The notes under the pieces are model-generated. The model saw only the letters and a list, made by a program, of their open reading frames with translations. It was not told where the DNA came from and ran no database searches. DNA of 64,000 nucleotides from Paramoeba atlantica (taxonomy: Eukaryota; Discosea), in assembly GCA_977017575.1 (NCBI GenBank), contig CDRNVI010000006.1, positions 62,001-126,000 of the forward strand. Direction: 5' to 3'. Positions 1-7,723 of this stretch are shown here, in pieces. The translations under genes and the position numbers were made by a program. Positions within the stretch are counted from its first letter, which is position 1. Each line of letters opens with the position of its first letter.

Positions 1-309
1 AACCAGGAAGAACGGATATTCGAGCGATTTTGATATGTATGGGATGTATGTTGATGTGAGGATTGGGCAATGTGTGAGTGAGAGTACGAGGTGATGAGGG
101 GGGCTCTGAGGTAGTAGGCGACCTGGGGGTTTCGCCACATTACTAGCGTGTGGGTGATTGTGAGAACTGGCGAGTGGGTGGTCCCCGCCGGGGAACTACC
201 CATTCGCAAGAGAGAGAGAGGTGAAGATTGTTTTTATAAGGACGTCCTTTAGTACTATATTCATCAAATAATTTTATTTATAGTAACGTTCAAAACACAG
301 GTATTTGGG
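1..309 (+). other. 3' non-coding region of a YR-5 retroelement, entering from the left
   Basis: No open frame worth calling. This stretch lies just left of the first recognised YR-5 B repeat. It contains a GC hairpin near 190-215 (GGTGGTCCCC with GGGGAACTACC) and a GA-rich run (about 208-222). The segment around 168-225 resembles the sequence just before and within the B1 repeat of YR-3 (about 50470-50525), so YR-5 and YR-3 look like sister families. The coding part of YR-5 lies outside the window. Confidence 0.6.
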
Positions 310-698
310 TGCCTCGTATTTGATAAATTATATTTAGTGATTACAAATTAATTATTTGTTTATTAAAATTATATTCTGATGAGCAATTCTTATAGTTTAC
401 GGAAAGAATTGATCAAAGAAGATACTTTTGATTCTGTATGAGATCTGACCGTGGCCCTACGGGGCACATGATATTTAATATTATGATCTGATTTCAGTGT
501 GACATTGCCCCCTCTGGGGGGAACCATGTATATTTGTAGATTATCAATTATACAGTACTATACTTTATTATTACACTAGTAGCTTTTCTCTATTTTCGCA
601 AAAGGAAAGTTGCGATCTGCCTCGTATTTGATAAATTATATTTAGTGATTACAAATTAATTATTTGTTTATTAAAATTATATTCTGATGAGCAATTCT
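310..698 (+). repeat. YR-5 terminal block: B1, A2, B2 split direct repeats
   Basis: B1 (310-390) and B2 (618-698) are near-identical copies, both ending GAGCAATTCT. Between them is A2 (391-613), which opens TATAGTTTACGG. This B1-A2-B2 order is the right end of a split-direct-repeat YR retroelement (Ngaro/VIPER type). A2 has two GC hairpins: GGCCC-TACG-GGGC near 453-465, a UNCG-type tetraloop, and CCCC-TCT-GGGG near 507-519. B2 ends at 698 and LINE-alpha coding sequence begins at once, so YR-5 inserted into that LINE. A near-identical copy of A2 sits inside YR-6 at 10148-10369. Confidence 0.8.
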
Positions 699-3600
699 TT
701 CATGAATGCCACTCCCCACACCCGATCGATCCCGACTCCGAAAATCTATCCAGCGAAACCGGAGTAAGTAGGAAGCCCGATTCTGAAGTCCCGAGCGCGA
801 TGGACCCACGACACAACTTCCCAATGACGTCGGAAGGAATTTCCAATGCCATTGGCAATGCCAAAACTGGTGATGTATGTTTTCTGACCTGGGGCTTTGA
901 TTGCCAAACCACGTTGAGTGTTTCAAAAGGTACCGTAGCTACAATAAATCGCAGGAATGTAAGAACGAAGCTGTCTATGGAGTATATCGGAGTTCAAGGT
1001 CACAAGGTCGACAACACCTTCAAAGGTTTTCTTCCCCCGCAAGCGAATGTTCGAATATATAAGATTCAGTGGCTTAAAAAACAGTCCGCTATGGATAAAC
1101 ATATGAACTCAATACCGGTTGCCAGCCCACCCGTCACACAACACACTGAAGAAGATTTGGATTTAGCGCCGATGCCGAAGCTCCGAGCGATTCATGCCGA
1201 TTTCGCACCATGTGTCGTAGCCATTTACCGGGACATTATGCGGAATTACGCCACCAACTCGTATGATGACAGAAACGACATTTGGAATAGGGTCCTATCC
1301 GCAATGAAGCACTCGTTAACAGTAGTGAGAACCGCGTCGATTCGGCGAAGAAGAAAACGGCCGATCCCGGATGACGAAAACGCTGGAGATGCGGAGGAAC
1401 TGAGCAAAACAGAAGCACGCACCATAAAAAAAGCGACCCGCCTGGCCCTAGAAGGGTGTGTCTCTAAGGCAACAAAAGTGCTAGATCAGGAAGTGCGACC
1501 ACAGGAACTAACAGACGACGATGTATGCGCCAAACTACGGGACCTGCATCCGCAGAATCATGAAAACTTTGAGCTCCCGGATGACTCTCCTGAGATAGCC
1601 ATCATTTCCACCGAAGAACTCAGGGACGCAGGTCGGCGTCTTGCCAAAGGATCGGCACCAGGACCTACGGGAACCACTGACACAATAATTCGGCTCCTCT
1701 TGGACGACGAAATTTGTTGCGTCTCCATGTGTTATATGTTTGCGGATCTGATAAATGGACTTCTGTCAAAACAAGTAATGAATCGTCTGAAACGAGCACG
1801 CTTGGTAGCGTTACCCAAGGCAGACAAAGGCGTCAGACCAATCTGCGTAGGCGAAGTCTTCCTGAAACTGGCGGGAATCGTATTAGTAGCACGGCACGAA
1901 CATACACTCGAAAAACTCTTCGCCCCGTTACAATTTGGAGTATCTGTACAGTCTGGATGCGAAAAAGTAGTGCACCGTCTTCATAGCCATTATCAAGAAG
2001 GCAAAGCCATTCTATCAATCGATCTCGCTAATGCCTTTAACTCGCCTATGCGTAGCGACATCGCAAAAGTCGTTTTCGGCCTATGCACATTGCGCCCTTT
2101 TCGTAGATTCTTTCACGCGGAATATTCGGAGGCCTCTGAGCTTTTATATTACGGAAAAAACGGTGAGCATTACGAGACGATATATAGCTCAGCTGGAGTA
2201 CGACAAGGATCTCCGTTATCTACCTTGTACTTTTGCGCATTTATGCAGCCTATCATAGAAACCCTGGCAATGGAATTTCCACAAGTAAAAATCTTCGCAT
2301 TCATCGACGACATAAACCTAGCATCTGAGGACCAACAAGCGTTAGCTGATGCATTCAGTCGTCTACACGGCCTCCTAGCGGAGAAACGAGTCAAAATGGC
2401 CAAACACAAATGCGTGTGGTTTGGCGGAAAGCATGATATACCAATCCCAGCAGAACTTGAAGCAGAAGGAGTGAAAATCAAGCATTCAGCGACAAAGACC
2501 CTAGGTGCATACATAGGCAACGACGAAGTAGTCAGTGAATGTCTGACACAGAAGCTTGAAAAGCACGAAGCCATATTCCGACGTCTCAAGCGCATGGGTT
2601 TAAACAACATATCACTACTTCTACTATCGAAAAGCGTAAACATTAGACATAGGTACCACACCCGGGTACACACACCAATAGCATCGGAAAAACTATGCAA
2701 AAAATTCGACAGCGATGTTGAAGCGGTGTTGAACACATGGCTTGGCAAAATGACAGATAAACACATCGCTTGGTGCCGGTTGCCGCTGAAGAAAGGTGGG
2801 CTCGGCCTGCCATCATCTACTGACTCTCGTACGTCCGCGTACAACTCTTCTAAACGCGTTTCTCTTGAGCAATGTAAACCAAAATCAGCTCGATTAACGT
2901 GCGACGAAGGTATAGCGCAGGACAGCGAATCAGTAAATGATGGCCCCGCAACGGAGGCTATGCTCAATCAGAAGACGTATCAAGAGCTGACAAAGAAAAA
3001 CGAGGAGTTGGCACCTTTGGTAAAGGCGTGCAGTGAAAAGGGTAATCACGATTGGTTGCAAGGAAAAACGAGATATATTCCATCATCTCAATTCTCTCTA
3101 ATGGTGATGGCACGACTTGGTCTTGCGCACAAGAGTATGCCGGACAAAATCATATGCCCTGGATGCAAAATGATTCTCGAATCAAAACACTTTCTAGCAC
3201 ACTTGCTCGGTTGCGTTAAATGCACAGGCGCAAATGCGACAACGCGACATCATGCTCTCGTTCGTCATATTTACGACCTCTGTCTTCAGACCGGAGTCCC
3301 ATGCGAGCGGGAACCGAGACAATTCACCACTTATCGATGCCTGAAATGTAATGAATCGGTGAATGAACAGCGCAAACATGAACATCAGAAAAAGTGTGGA
3401 ACCGCATCATTTCATCGCAGCGGACCAGACTTAGCAATTTACTGGGCGTCCGGTGAGATATTCTATGACCTCACTATCATAAATGAAATATCCAAGACGA
3501 ATCTCGGTAAACGGAGCAATCAGCTAATGCAGGAAGCCGAAAAACGCAAAGTCGACACGTATGTTAACTCGGATCTAATACCTCATGAAAAATTTACATG

Positions 3601-3867
3601 CGTATCAATACTCGCCGGAGGAGCAATGAACAAAAGTGGCCTGGCTCTCCTGAAATCTCTGGCCGATGCTAGCGGGCGTGATCGCGATATCGTTGTGCAA
3701 GATTTCATAATGCACCTCCAGGAGTTAAACGGCACTGTGCTGTGTTCTCAAATGAGCAAAGCACTATCGTAGGTCAAATATTAAATATATAGAATTATAA
3801 GATTTAGCTTACAAAGACGCGTAAGCTTAGTTAGAACTACCCCCATACAATGGGGGGTAGCGCCAAT
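699..3867 (+). mobile_element. LINE-alpha copy 1 (RLE-type non-LTR retrotransposon), 5' end cut by YR-5
   Basis: An almost complete ORF2 followed by a 95-nt 3' UTR. The 5' part is separated by the YR-5 insertion at 698/699. The 3' UTR ends in a strong stem-loop (CTACCCCC/GGGGGGTAG, about 3838-3860) and GCGCC. The same end occurs with a poly(A) tail in the short copy at 6497-6748, so GCGCC(A)n is taken as the true 3' terminus. This copy shows no poly(A) before 3868. Membership of the RLE LINE group is clear from the C-terminal GPDL...YDLT block; the exact clade (CRE-like versus others) is inferred from the SL context, not tested. Confidence 0.9.
800..3772 (+). CDS. LINE-alpha ORF2: reverse transcriptase with C-terminal restriction-like endonuclease
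   Basis: This 990-residue polyprotein would copy its own RNA at a nicked genomic target (target-primed reverse transcription). Residues about 20-95 form a conserved N-terminal domain (GDVCFLTWGF...GHKV...LPP...NVRIYKI) shared by all LINE-alpha copies. The RT spans about 270-600: SIDLANAFN (motif A, near 406), VRQGSP (motif B) and FIDD (motif C, near 500). A CPGC...H...C...C zinc knuckle lies near 785-825. The RLE core GPDLAIYW...EIFYDLT lies near 873-895. The frame is open upstream of the first ATG to the YR-5 junction, so 800 is only the first Met of the surviving part. All catalytic boxes look intact. Shadow frames on both strands were ignored. Confidence 0.93.
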   Translation: MDPRHNFPMTSEGISNAIGNAKTGDVCFLTWGFDCQTTLSVSKGTVATINRRNVRTKLSMEYIGVQGHKVDNTFKGFLPPQANVRIYKIQWLKKQSAMDKHMNSIPVASPPVTQHTEEDLDLAPMPKLRAIHADFAPCVVAIYRDIMRNYATNSYDDRNDIWNRVLSAMKHSLTVVRTASIRRRRKRPIPDDENAGDAEELSKTEARTIKKATRLALEGCVSKATKVLDQEVRPQELTDDDVCAKLRDLHPQNHENFELPDDSPEIAIISTEELRDAGRRLAKGSAPGPTGTTDTIIRLLLDDEICCVSMCYMFADLINGLLSKQVMNRLKRARLVALPKADKGVRPICVGEVFLKLAGIVLVARHEHTLEKLFAPLQFGVSVQSGCEKVVHRLHSHYQEGKAILSIDLANAFNSPMRSDIAKVVFGLCTLRPFRRFFHAEYSEASELLYYGKNGEHYETIYSSAGVRQGSPLSTLYFCAFMQPIIETLAMEFPQVKIFAFIDDINLASEDQQALADAFSRLHGLLAEKRVKMAKHKCVWFGGKHDIPIPAELEAEGVKIKHSATKTLGAYIGNDEVVSECLTQKLEKHEAIFRRLKRMGLNNISLLLLSKSVNIRHRYHTRVHTPIASEKLCKKFDSDVEAVLNTWLGKMTDKHIAWCRLPLKKGGLGLPSSTDSRTSAYNSSKRVSLEQCKPKSARLTCDEGIAQDSESVNDGPATEAMLNQKTYQELTKKNEELAPLVKACSEKGNHDWLQGKTRYIPSSQFSLMVMARLGLAHKSMPDKIICPGCKMILESKHFLAHLLGCVKCTGANATTRHHALVRHIYDLCLQTGVPCEREPRQFTTYRCLKCNESVNEQRKHEHQKKCGTASFHRSGPDLAIYWASGEIFYDLTIINEISKTNLGKRSNQLMQEAEKRKVDTYVNSDLIPHEKFTCVSILAGGAMNKSGLALLKSLADASGRDRDIVVQDFIMHLQELNGTVLCSQMSKALS

Positions 3868-4050
3868 ACGAAATACTTATAGACATTTCCAGGTTAGCGT
3901 ATTTATTTATCTATTTATTTATTCATTTACTTGTAAGTTCTGTTCTAGTTATTTTTGGAGATAGTTTCTCTCACGAGAGAAGGGGGGAAGGTGATGTTTC
4001 GCCCGTGGCTTCCTGTCATAGGATTTCAAAAAAAAAAAAAAAAAAAAAAA
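3868..4050 (+). other. Unassigned AT-rich segment ending in a 24-A tract
   Basis: No ORF. It holds a degenerate TTTA/TATT microsatellite (about 3897-3932), a small hairpin TCTCTCACGAGAGA near 3965-3980, and an A-tract at 4028-4050. An A-tract directly before the next element suggests the tail of an unidentified retrocopy, with LINE-beta then inserted at the tail. Confidence 0.45.
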
Positions 4051-4053
4051 ATC

Positions 4054-5943
4054 CGATCACTTTCTTCTGAAGAGGGAGTGCAACAGGGCGACCCTTTAGG
4101 ACCGCTACTCTTCTCGCTAGTGTCCTTAGCGCTCGCAGAAGCAATTGCTCTTCAGGCTAACCTCTTTGCCCAGTTATGGTACCTCGATGACGGCGTCCTC
4201 ATTGGACAAGCGCAAGACGTTAGGAACGCCCTCGACACGATTGCCCGAGTAGGTCCACAATGGGGTTTACATCTTAACATGTCTAAATGTGAGATCGTTA
4301 CACCCCCGGCATCGGCACACCACGCCTCCGAATTTCCAGATATCCCCTCCAATAAGATCAATGTCCACGGCAATTTCGACATCCTTGGGAGCCCGGTGGG
4401 ATCGCCAGAACATTGCTCAGAGTACCTCGAGACACATGCCATAGGCCCCGCGGAGGACACGCTTGACGCGATAGCCACCATCCGGGACCCACAGGTCGCA
4501 CTTGCCCTTATCAGACAGTGTGCTGGGTTTTGCAAGATGGTGTACGCTCTGAGAAGTACACCGCCCCAAGCCATAACCCATCTATGCACCCGACTCGACG
4601 GCTTTCTTATGACTGCTACCGAAGCAATAATTTGCCCCCTGGATCGCCACGCGCGATCTCAGGTACAGCGTTTGAAGCGGCACGGCGGTTTTGGATTAAG
4701 GTCCGCAGCGTTGCACGCCACGGCCGCCTACGTATCTTCCGTCGCTTTCTGTGCGGCCAGAGACTCATGGAACCCCACTGACGCAGATGGATTCGCGGAA
4801 GCTGTCAGGGATATCAACAAGAAGGCCGGAATATCTTTACTTGACTCGCGAGGCCGTATCCTCACAGCGCCGAACGCCCCTTGCGAAAAAGCAGTTGGCA
4901 GCCCTTTCTCCCATAGAAAGAGGAAACGCCCCCTAGGTGTCATCGATCAGCCTCCCTCGGAGATCTGCCTACCCCTGCGCATAACTTCCCGCACCATGCA
5001 TACACCTGAGGAAATACACTTTTCTACACCGCTGTACGCCTCGGAGGATTGTGCTGATACGACCCCCCCGCAATGGTTGAAAGGGAAGATCCCTCGCCAG
5101 CGAGACATCAGCTACGCGATCGCGGCCCACGATTTCTCCCAATCATACGAAATGTCAGATGTGCGGACACGAGCACGATGGATATCTCAGTGCGGTAAAG
5201 GGGCAAGCAGCTGGGCTTTTGTAACCCCGTCTAAGGACATGGGGTATTCCTTTACCCCTACAGCATTTCGAACCTTGGCCCGTTGGTGGTTAGGGATCGA
5301 TGTTTACCCTGAAGAAGGGAAGTGTCCTATGCCGAAATGCCCTCTTCCACTCGACACAAAAGGGGACCACGCATTGTCTTGCAAGCACGACAACGGAATT
5401 ATCGCGAGGCACAATGCCGTGGCAGATCACTTCACGGACCTTTGCAGCAGAGCCAAACTGGCCCCACAACGGGAGAAAAGTCTTGGCAACAGAGGCCCAG
5501 GGGGGGGCCTCACCAGACCTGGCGACGTATACCTGCGCAGTCTTTTCTTGGGGAATCCCATCGTGCTTGACTTCGCGGTCACCCATGCTCAGCAACTAAA
5601 ATATACGGACAAAGTCCGGAACGCTAGCTGGGTAACCGCGGGGTCGTTTGCCGAGCATTATTCCTCCATGGAGAAGGGTAGGCAGCGCCGGGAAGCCGTT
5701 GACGCCGGGTGTGACTTTACGGCCATGGTGGTCGAAAGCTATGGCGCCTGGAGCCCCAGTGCTTCAGCAGTGATCCGCAAAGTTGGGGAACGTCTCTCAC
5801 ATGCCTCGTGTGGGTTATTGACAGAGGGGGAAGCCACGAGCAGAATCTTTACGGAGCTGAACGTCACCCTCATGCGCCTTCAGGCGCGCATGATGGTTAC
5901 TCGTTTACTTCCTGAGGATCCGCTCTCTCCTACGGAGGTGTAA
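4054..5943 (+). CDS. LINE-beta RT/RLE, C-terminal part
   Basis: Partial protein of about 630 residues; the frame itself stays open further upstream through the A-tract. It begins at the RT motif B (EGVQQGDPLGPLLFSL), then motif C (WYLDDG). A thumb region with LKRHGGFGLRSAA follows, then a CPMPKC...H..SC zinc knuckle near 5330-5380. The RLE block is RREKSLGNRGPGGG...RPGD...VLDFAVTH near 5470-5590. The final segment (VESYGAWSP to the stop) is the complete C-terminus, which the beta-2 copy lacks. N-terminal zinc fingers and motif A are absent through 5' truncation, so it cannot act alone. Confidence 0.88.
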   Translation, partial: RSLSSEEGVQQGDPLGPLLFSLVSLALAEAIALQANLFAQLWYLDDGVLIGQAQDVRNALDTIARVGPQWGLHLNMSKCEIVTPPASAHHASEFPDIPSNKINVHGNFDILGSPVGSPEHCSEYLETHAIGPAEDTLDAIATIRDPQVALALIRQCAGFCKMVYALRSTPPQAITHLCTRLDGFLMTATEAIICPLDRHARSQVQRLKRHGGFGLRSAALHATAAYVSSVAFCAARDSWNPTDADGFAEAVRDINKKAGISLLDSRGRILTAPNAPCEKAVGSPFSHRKRKRPLGVIDQPPSEICLPLRITSRTMHTPEEIHFSTPLYASEDCADTTPPQWLKGKIPRQRDISYAIAAHDFSQSYEMSDVRTRARWISQCGKGASSWAFVTPSKDMGYSFTPTAFRTLARWWLGIDVYPEEGKCPMPKCPLPLDTKGDHALSCKHDNGIIARHNAVADHFTDLCSRAKLAPQREKSLGNRGPGGGLTRPGDVYLRSLFLGNPIVLDFAVTHAQQLKYTDKVRNASWVTAGSFAEHYSSMEKGRQRREAVDAGCDFTAMVVESYGAWSPSASAVIRKVGERLSHASCGLLTEGEATSRIFTELNVTLMRLQARMMVTRLLPEDPLSPTEV

Positions 5944-6229
5944 ACGTTCGTAAGCGTCGACCGCGCCCCTTTTGGCACGGGAACACGTTTGCGCCCATGA
6001 AGAGCTGGTCGGGATGCTGGTCGAGTCGACAGAGTCTATACTCACGCCTAGCCCGCGAGGGCTAGGTACCCCAAGTGAGGTAGTACACGGGTAGTGAATC
6101 TCCTCCCCGTCGGCCAGCATCCTGTTTCGTGACCGTGTCGCTGTCGACACAGGCCCGCGCCTGCGCCCTCCCGTATAGCAAGGGAAGGGTTCACAAGTCA
6201 GGCCGTGGAGTGGTCGAAAGACCCGGTCC
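5944..6229 (+). ncRNA. LINE-beta 3' UTR structured RNA
   Basis: Several hairpins are visible. At 6041-6080 CTCAC...GTGAG encloses CCTAGCCC-GCGA-GGGCTAGG, an 8-bp stem with a GNRA loop. Near 6134-6152 lies GTGTCG-CTGT-CGACAC. A diverged copy of the same ordered hairpins lies at 58541-58860, where the stem bases differ but pair (see findings). In RLE LINEs a structured 3' UTR is known to be the RT recognition signal (R2 is the model); that role here is inferred. Confidence 0.6.
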
Positions 6230-6494
6230 GGAACGCGCGAATGGATTGGGTCTGGATTGCTTGTTTTTATTTTTACTGTGTCTTATTTGTCGTATATACT
6301 TAGGGGAGATTGAATTGCTAGTTTTGGGCTGAGAAAAAAGAAAAAGAAAATATACTTCTGTGGAAATGAAAAGAATTGCTAATTTGATTGCTTGTTTTAA
6401 ATTCATATACCCAAAAAAAAATTCAACTTGGCGAAAAAAATGACAAAAAAAATATTTTTCCAAAATCGTTTCAAAAAAAAAAAAAAAAAAAAAA
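6230..6494 (+). mobile_element. SINE-3 copy 1 (short non-autonomous retroelement)
   Basis: It starts GGAACGCGCGAATGG and runs through an AT-rich body to an A-rich end and a poly(A) tract (about 6472-6494). The first ~185 bp match 32529-32690 (+) and the right end of the window (- strand, 63302-64000). The 3' part after CATATACCC differs from the other copies and is A-rich. Two independent copies begin at the same base, which argues for a defined element, not a random truncation. No A/B box promoter is obvious. Confidence 0.55.
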
Positions 6495-6496
6495 GC

Positions 6497-6748
6497 AATG
6501 AACAAAAGTGGCCTGGCTCTCCTGAAATCTCTGGCCGATGCTAGCGGGCGTGATCGCGATATCGTTGTGCAAGATTTCATAATGCACCTCCAGGAGTTAA
6601 ACGGCACTGTGCTGTGTTCTCAAATGAGCAAAGCACTATCGTAGGTCAAATATTAAATATATAGAATTATAAGATTTAGCTTACAAAGACGCGTAAGCTT
6701 AGTTAGAACTACCCCCATACAATGGGGAGTAGCGCCAAAAAAAAAAAA
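6497..6748 (+). mobile_element. LINE-alpha copy 1-like, severely 5'-truncated, with poly(A)
   Basis: About 240 bp covering the last ~45 codons and the whole 3' UTR of LINE-alpha copy 1, then a 12-A tail. It is almost identical to 3625-3867; I see one substitution, in the terminal stem-loop (GGGGGG versus GGGGAG). It follows the SINE-3 A-tract directly, and YR-6 begins inside or right after its tail. A recent, dead-on-arrival insertion. Confidence 0.88.
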
Positions 6749-6880
6749 GATAATTTAGTATAAATGGATTTTTTATAGCATAAAAAAATCAGAGTATTTC
6801 TGTTGGGGTTTTCCGAAAGATATATATATATTTTAGAACGCTTTCGTTTTCGGAAAACTACTAACACATCGTCCATTCCC

Positions 6881-7666
6881 ATGGCCGAAGGTCAGCCACC
6901 CTCTCCGAGAGATGTGATCCAGCAGTTGGGGGATAATACCAGAATGATGCAGCGTATGGAGGAACTCATGGCGTCAACGAAGATTGATCAAGAGCGCATC
7001 GGTATGTTGGAAGCTACGGTGGAGCGGCAATCCGCGCAAATTCGGGAAGCTCTGGGAATGGCAGCAAAGAGTGTGTCGGCGCCGGGCGGGTATGATCCTG
7101 CGGCCCATGACCTCCCCCACGAAAAGCTTTTCCGCCCAAAAGAATGGGAATACCGACATTTCTGCAGTGATCTATACCGGGACAATTTAATTGGACGATT
7201 GGAGCATGAAATTCGCAAACAATTTGGAAACTCAAAAGATCCTGGTGCGGTTGCGGGGGATGCCATAAGTTTGAGAGAAAGTCTCGACACGATCTCGAAA
7301 CACCTCCAAGATTGCGGGTTGCACGCGCGAGCAGGACGTCCGTTTTCGATGGTTTCAGTGGAGCCCGCGTTTGAGAATTTGCACTATCTTCGTTACAAAC
7401 ATAAGTTTGGTCGAGAATACGGCCGCTATTGGAAAGAAACTGCGCGGAGCGCCCCGATGGACGATCAATATACCCAGGCGCACGAGGCGACCATGTCGTA
7501 TTACCAAAATATGTCGATCGCGCAAGGAGCCGCTATGAACGCAAAAAACGGAGGAGGGCGCGGGTACGGAGAGCGTTTTCGAGGACCTTTCCGAGGCGTA
7601 GGGCGCGCCCGAGGCGGACGGGGAATGGCCTCCCGAAACGGCCACAACATCGCCGGGTCTCAGTGA
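6881..7666 (+). CDS. YR-6 gag-like protein
   Basis: About 260 residues from the ATG at 6881 (MAEGQPPSP); the frame is also open from 6803 through the A1 repeat. A predicted coiled coil near residues 20-60 (RMEELMAS...RIGMLEATVE) is followed by an alpha-helical middle and a basic Gly/Arg-rich tail (GGGRGYGERFRGPFRG), a likely RNA-binding region in place of a zinc knuckle. Position as first ORF after A1 and composition support a nucleocapsid-type role. No sequence similarity to a named gag was recognised. Confidence 0.65.
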   Translation: MAEGQPPSPRDVIQQLGDNTRMMQRMEELMASTKIDQERIGMLEATVERQSAQIREALGMAAKSVSAPGGYDPAAHDLPHEKLFRPKEWEYRHFCSDLYRDNLIGRLEHEIRKQFGNSKDPGAVAGDAISLRESLDTISKHLQDCGLHARAGRPFSMVSVEPAFENLHYLRYKHKFGREYGRYWKETARSAPMDDQYTQAHEATMSYYQNMSIAQGAAMNAKNGGGRGYGERFRGPFRGVGRARGGRGMASRNGHNIAGSQ

Positions 7667-7723
7667 CTCGGCCCCGGGGCCGGACGCCCCATCAAACTGT
7701 ACGGGGAGGGAGAAGACCGTACA

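Larger units (their letters stand above)
4051..6229 (+). mobile_element. LINE-beta copy 1, 5'-truncated RLE LINE with structured 3' UTR
   Basis: This copy starts inside the RT, just before the GVQQGDP box, immediately after an A-tract. It continues to a stop at 5943 and a GC-rich 3' UTR of about 285 nt. Sudden loss of the 5' part is typical of incomplete target-primed reverse transcription. It is clearly related to the long copy at 54300-58260 but well diverged in protein sequence. Its 3' UTR shares ordered hairpins with 58541-58860. Confidence 0.88.

Noticed and set aside
375-430. Hammerhead-like CTGATGA...GAAA string at the YR-5 B|A junction
   Set aside because: The bases between the two core motifs cannot form stem II (first and last bases do not pair), and other families lack the motif.
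2170-2967. Minus-strand 265-residue ORF inside LINE-alpha copy 1
   Set aside because: Antisense shadow of the RT; no domain, and equivalent ORFs are not conserved in the other copies.
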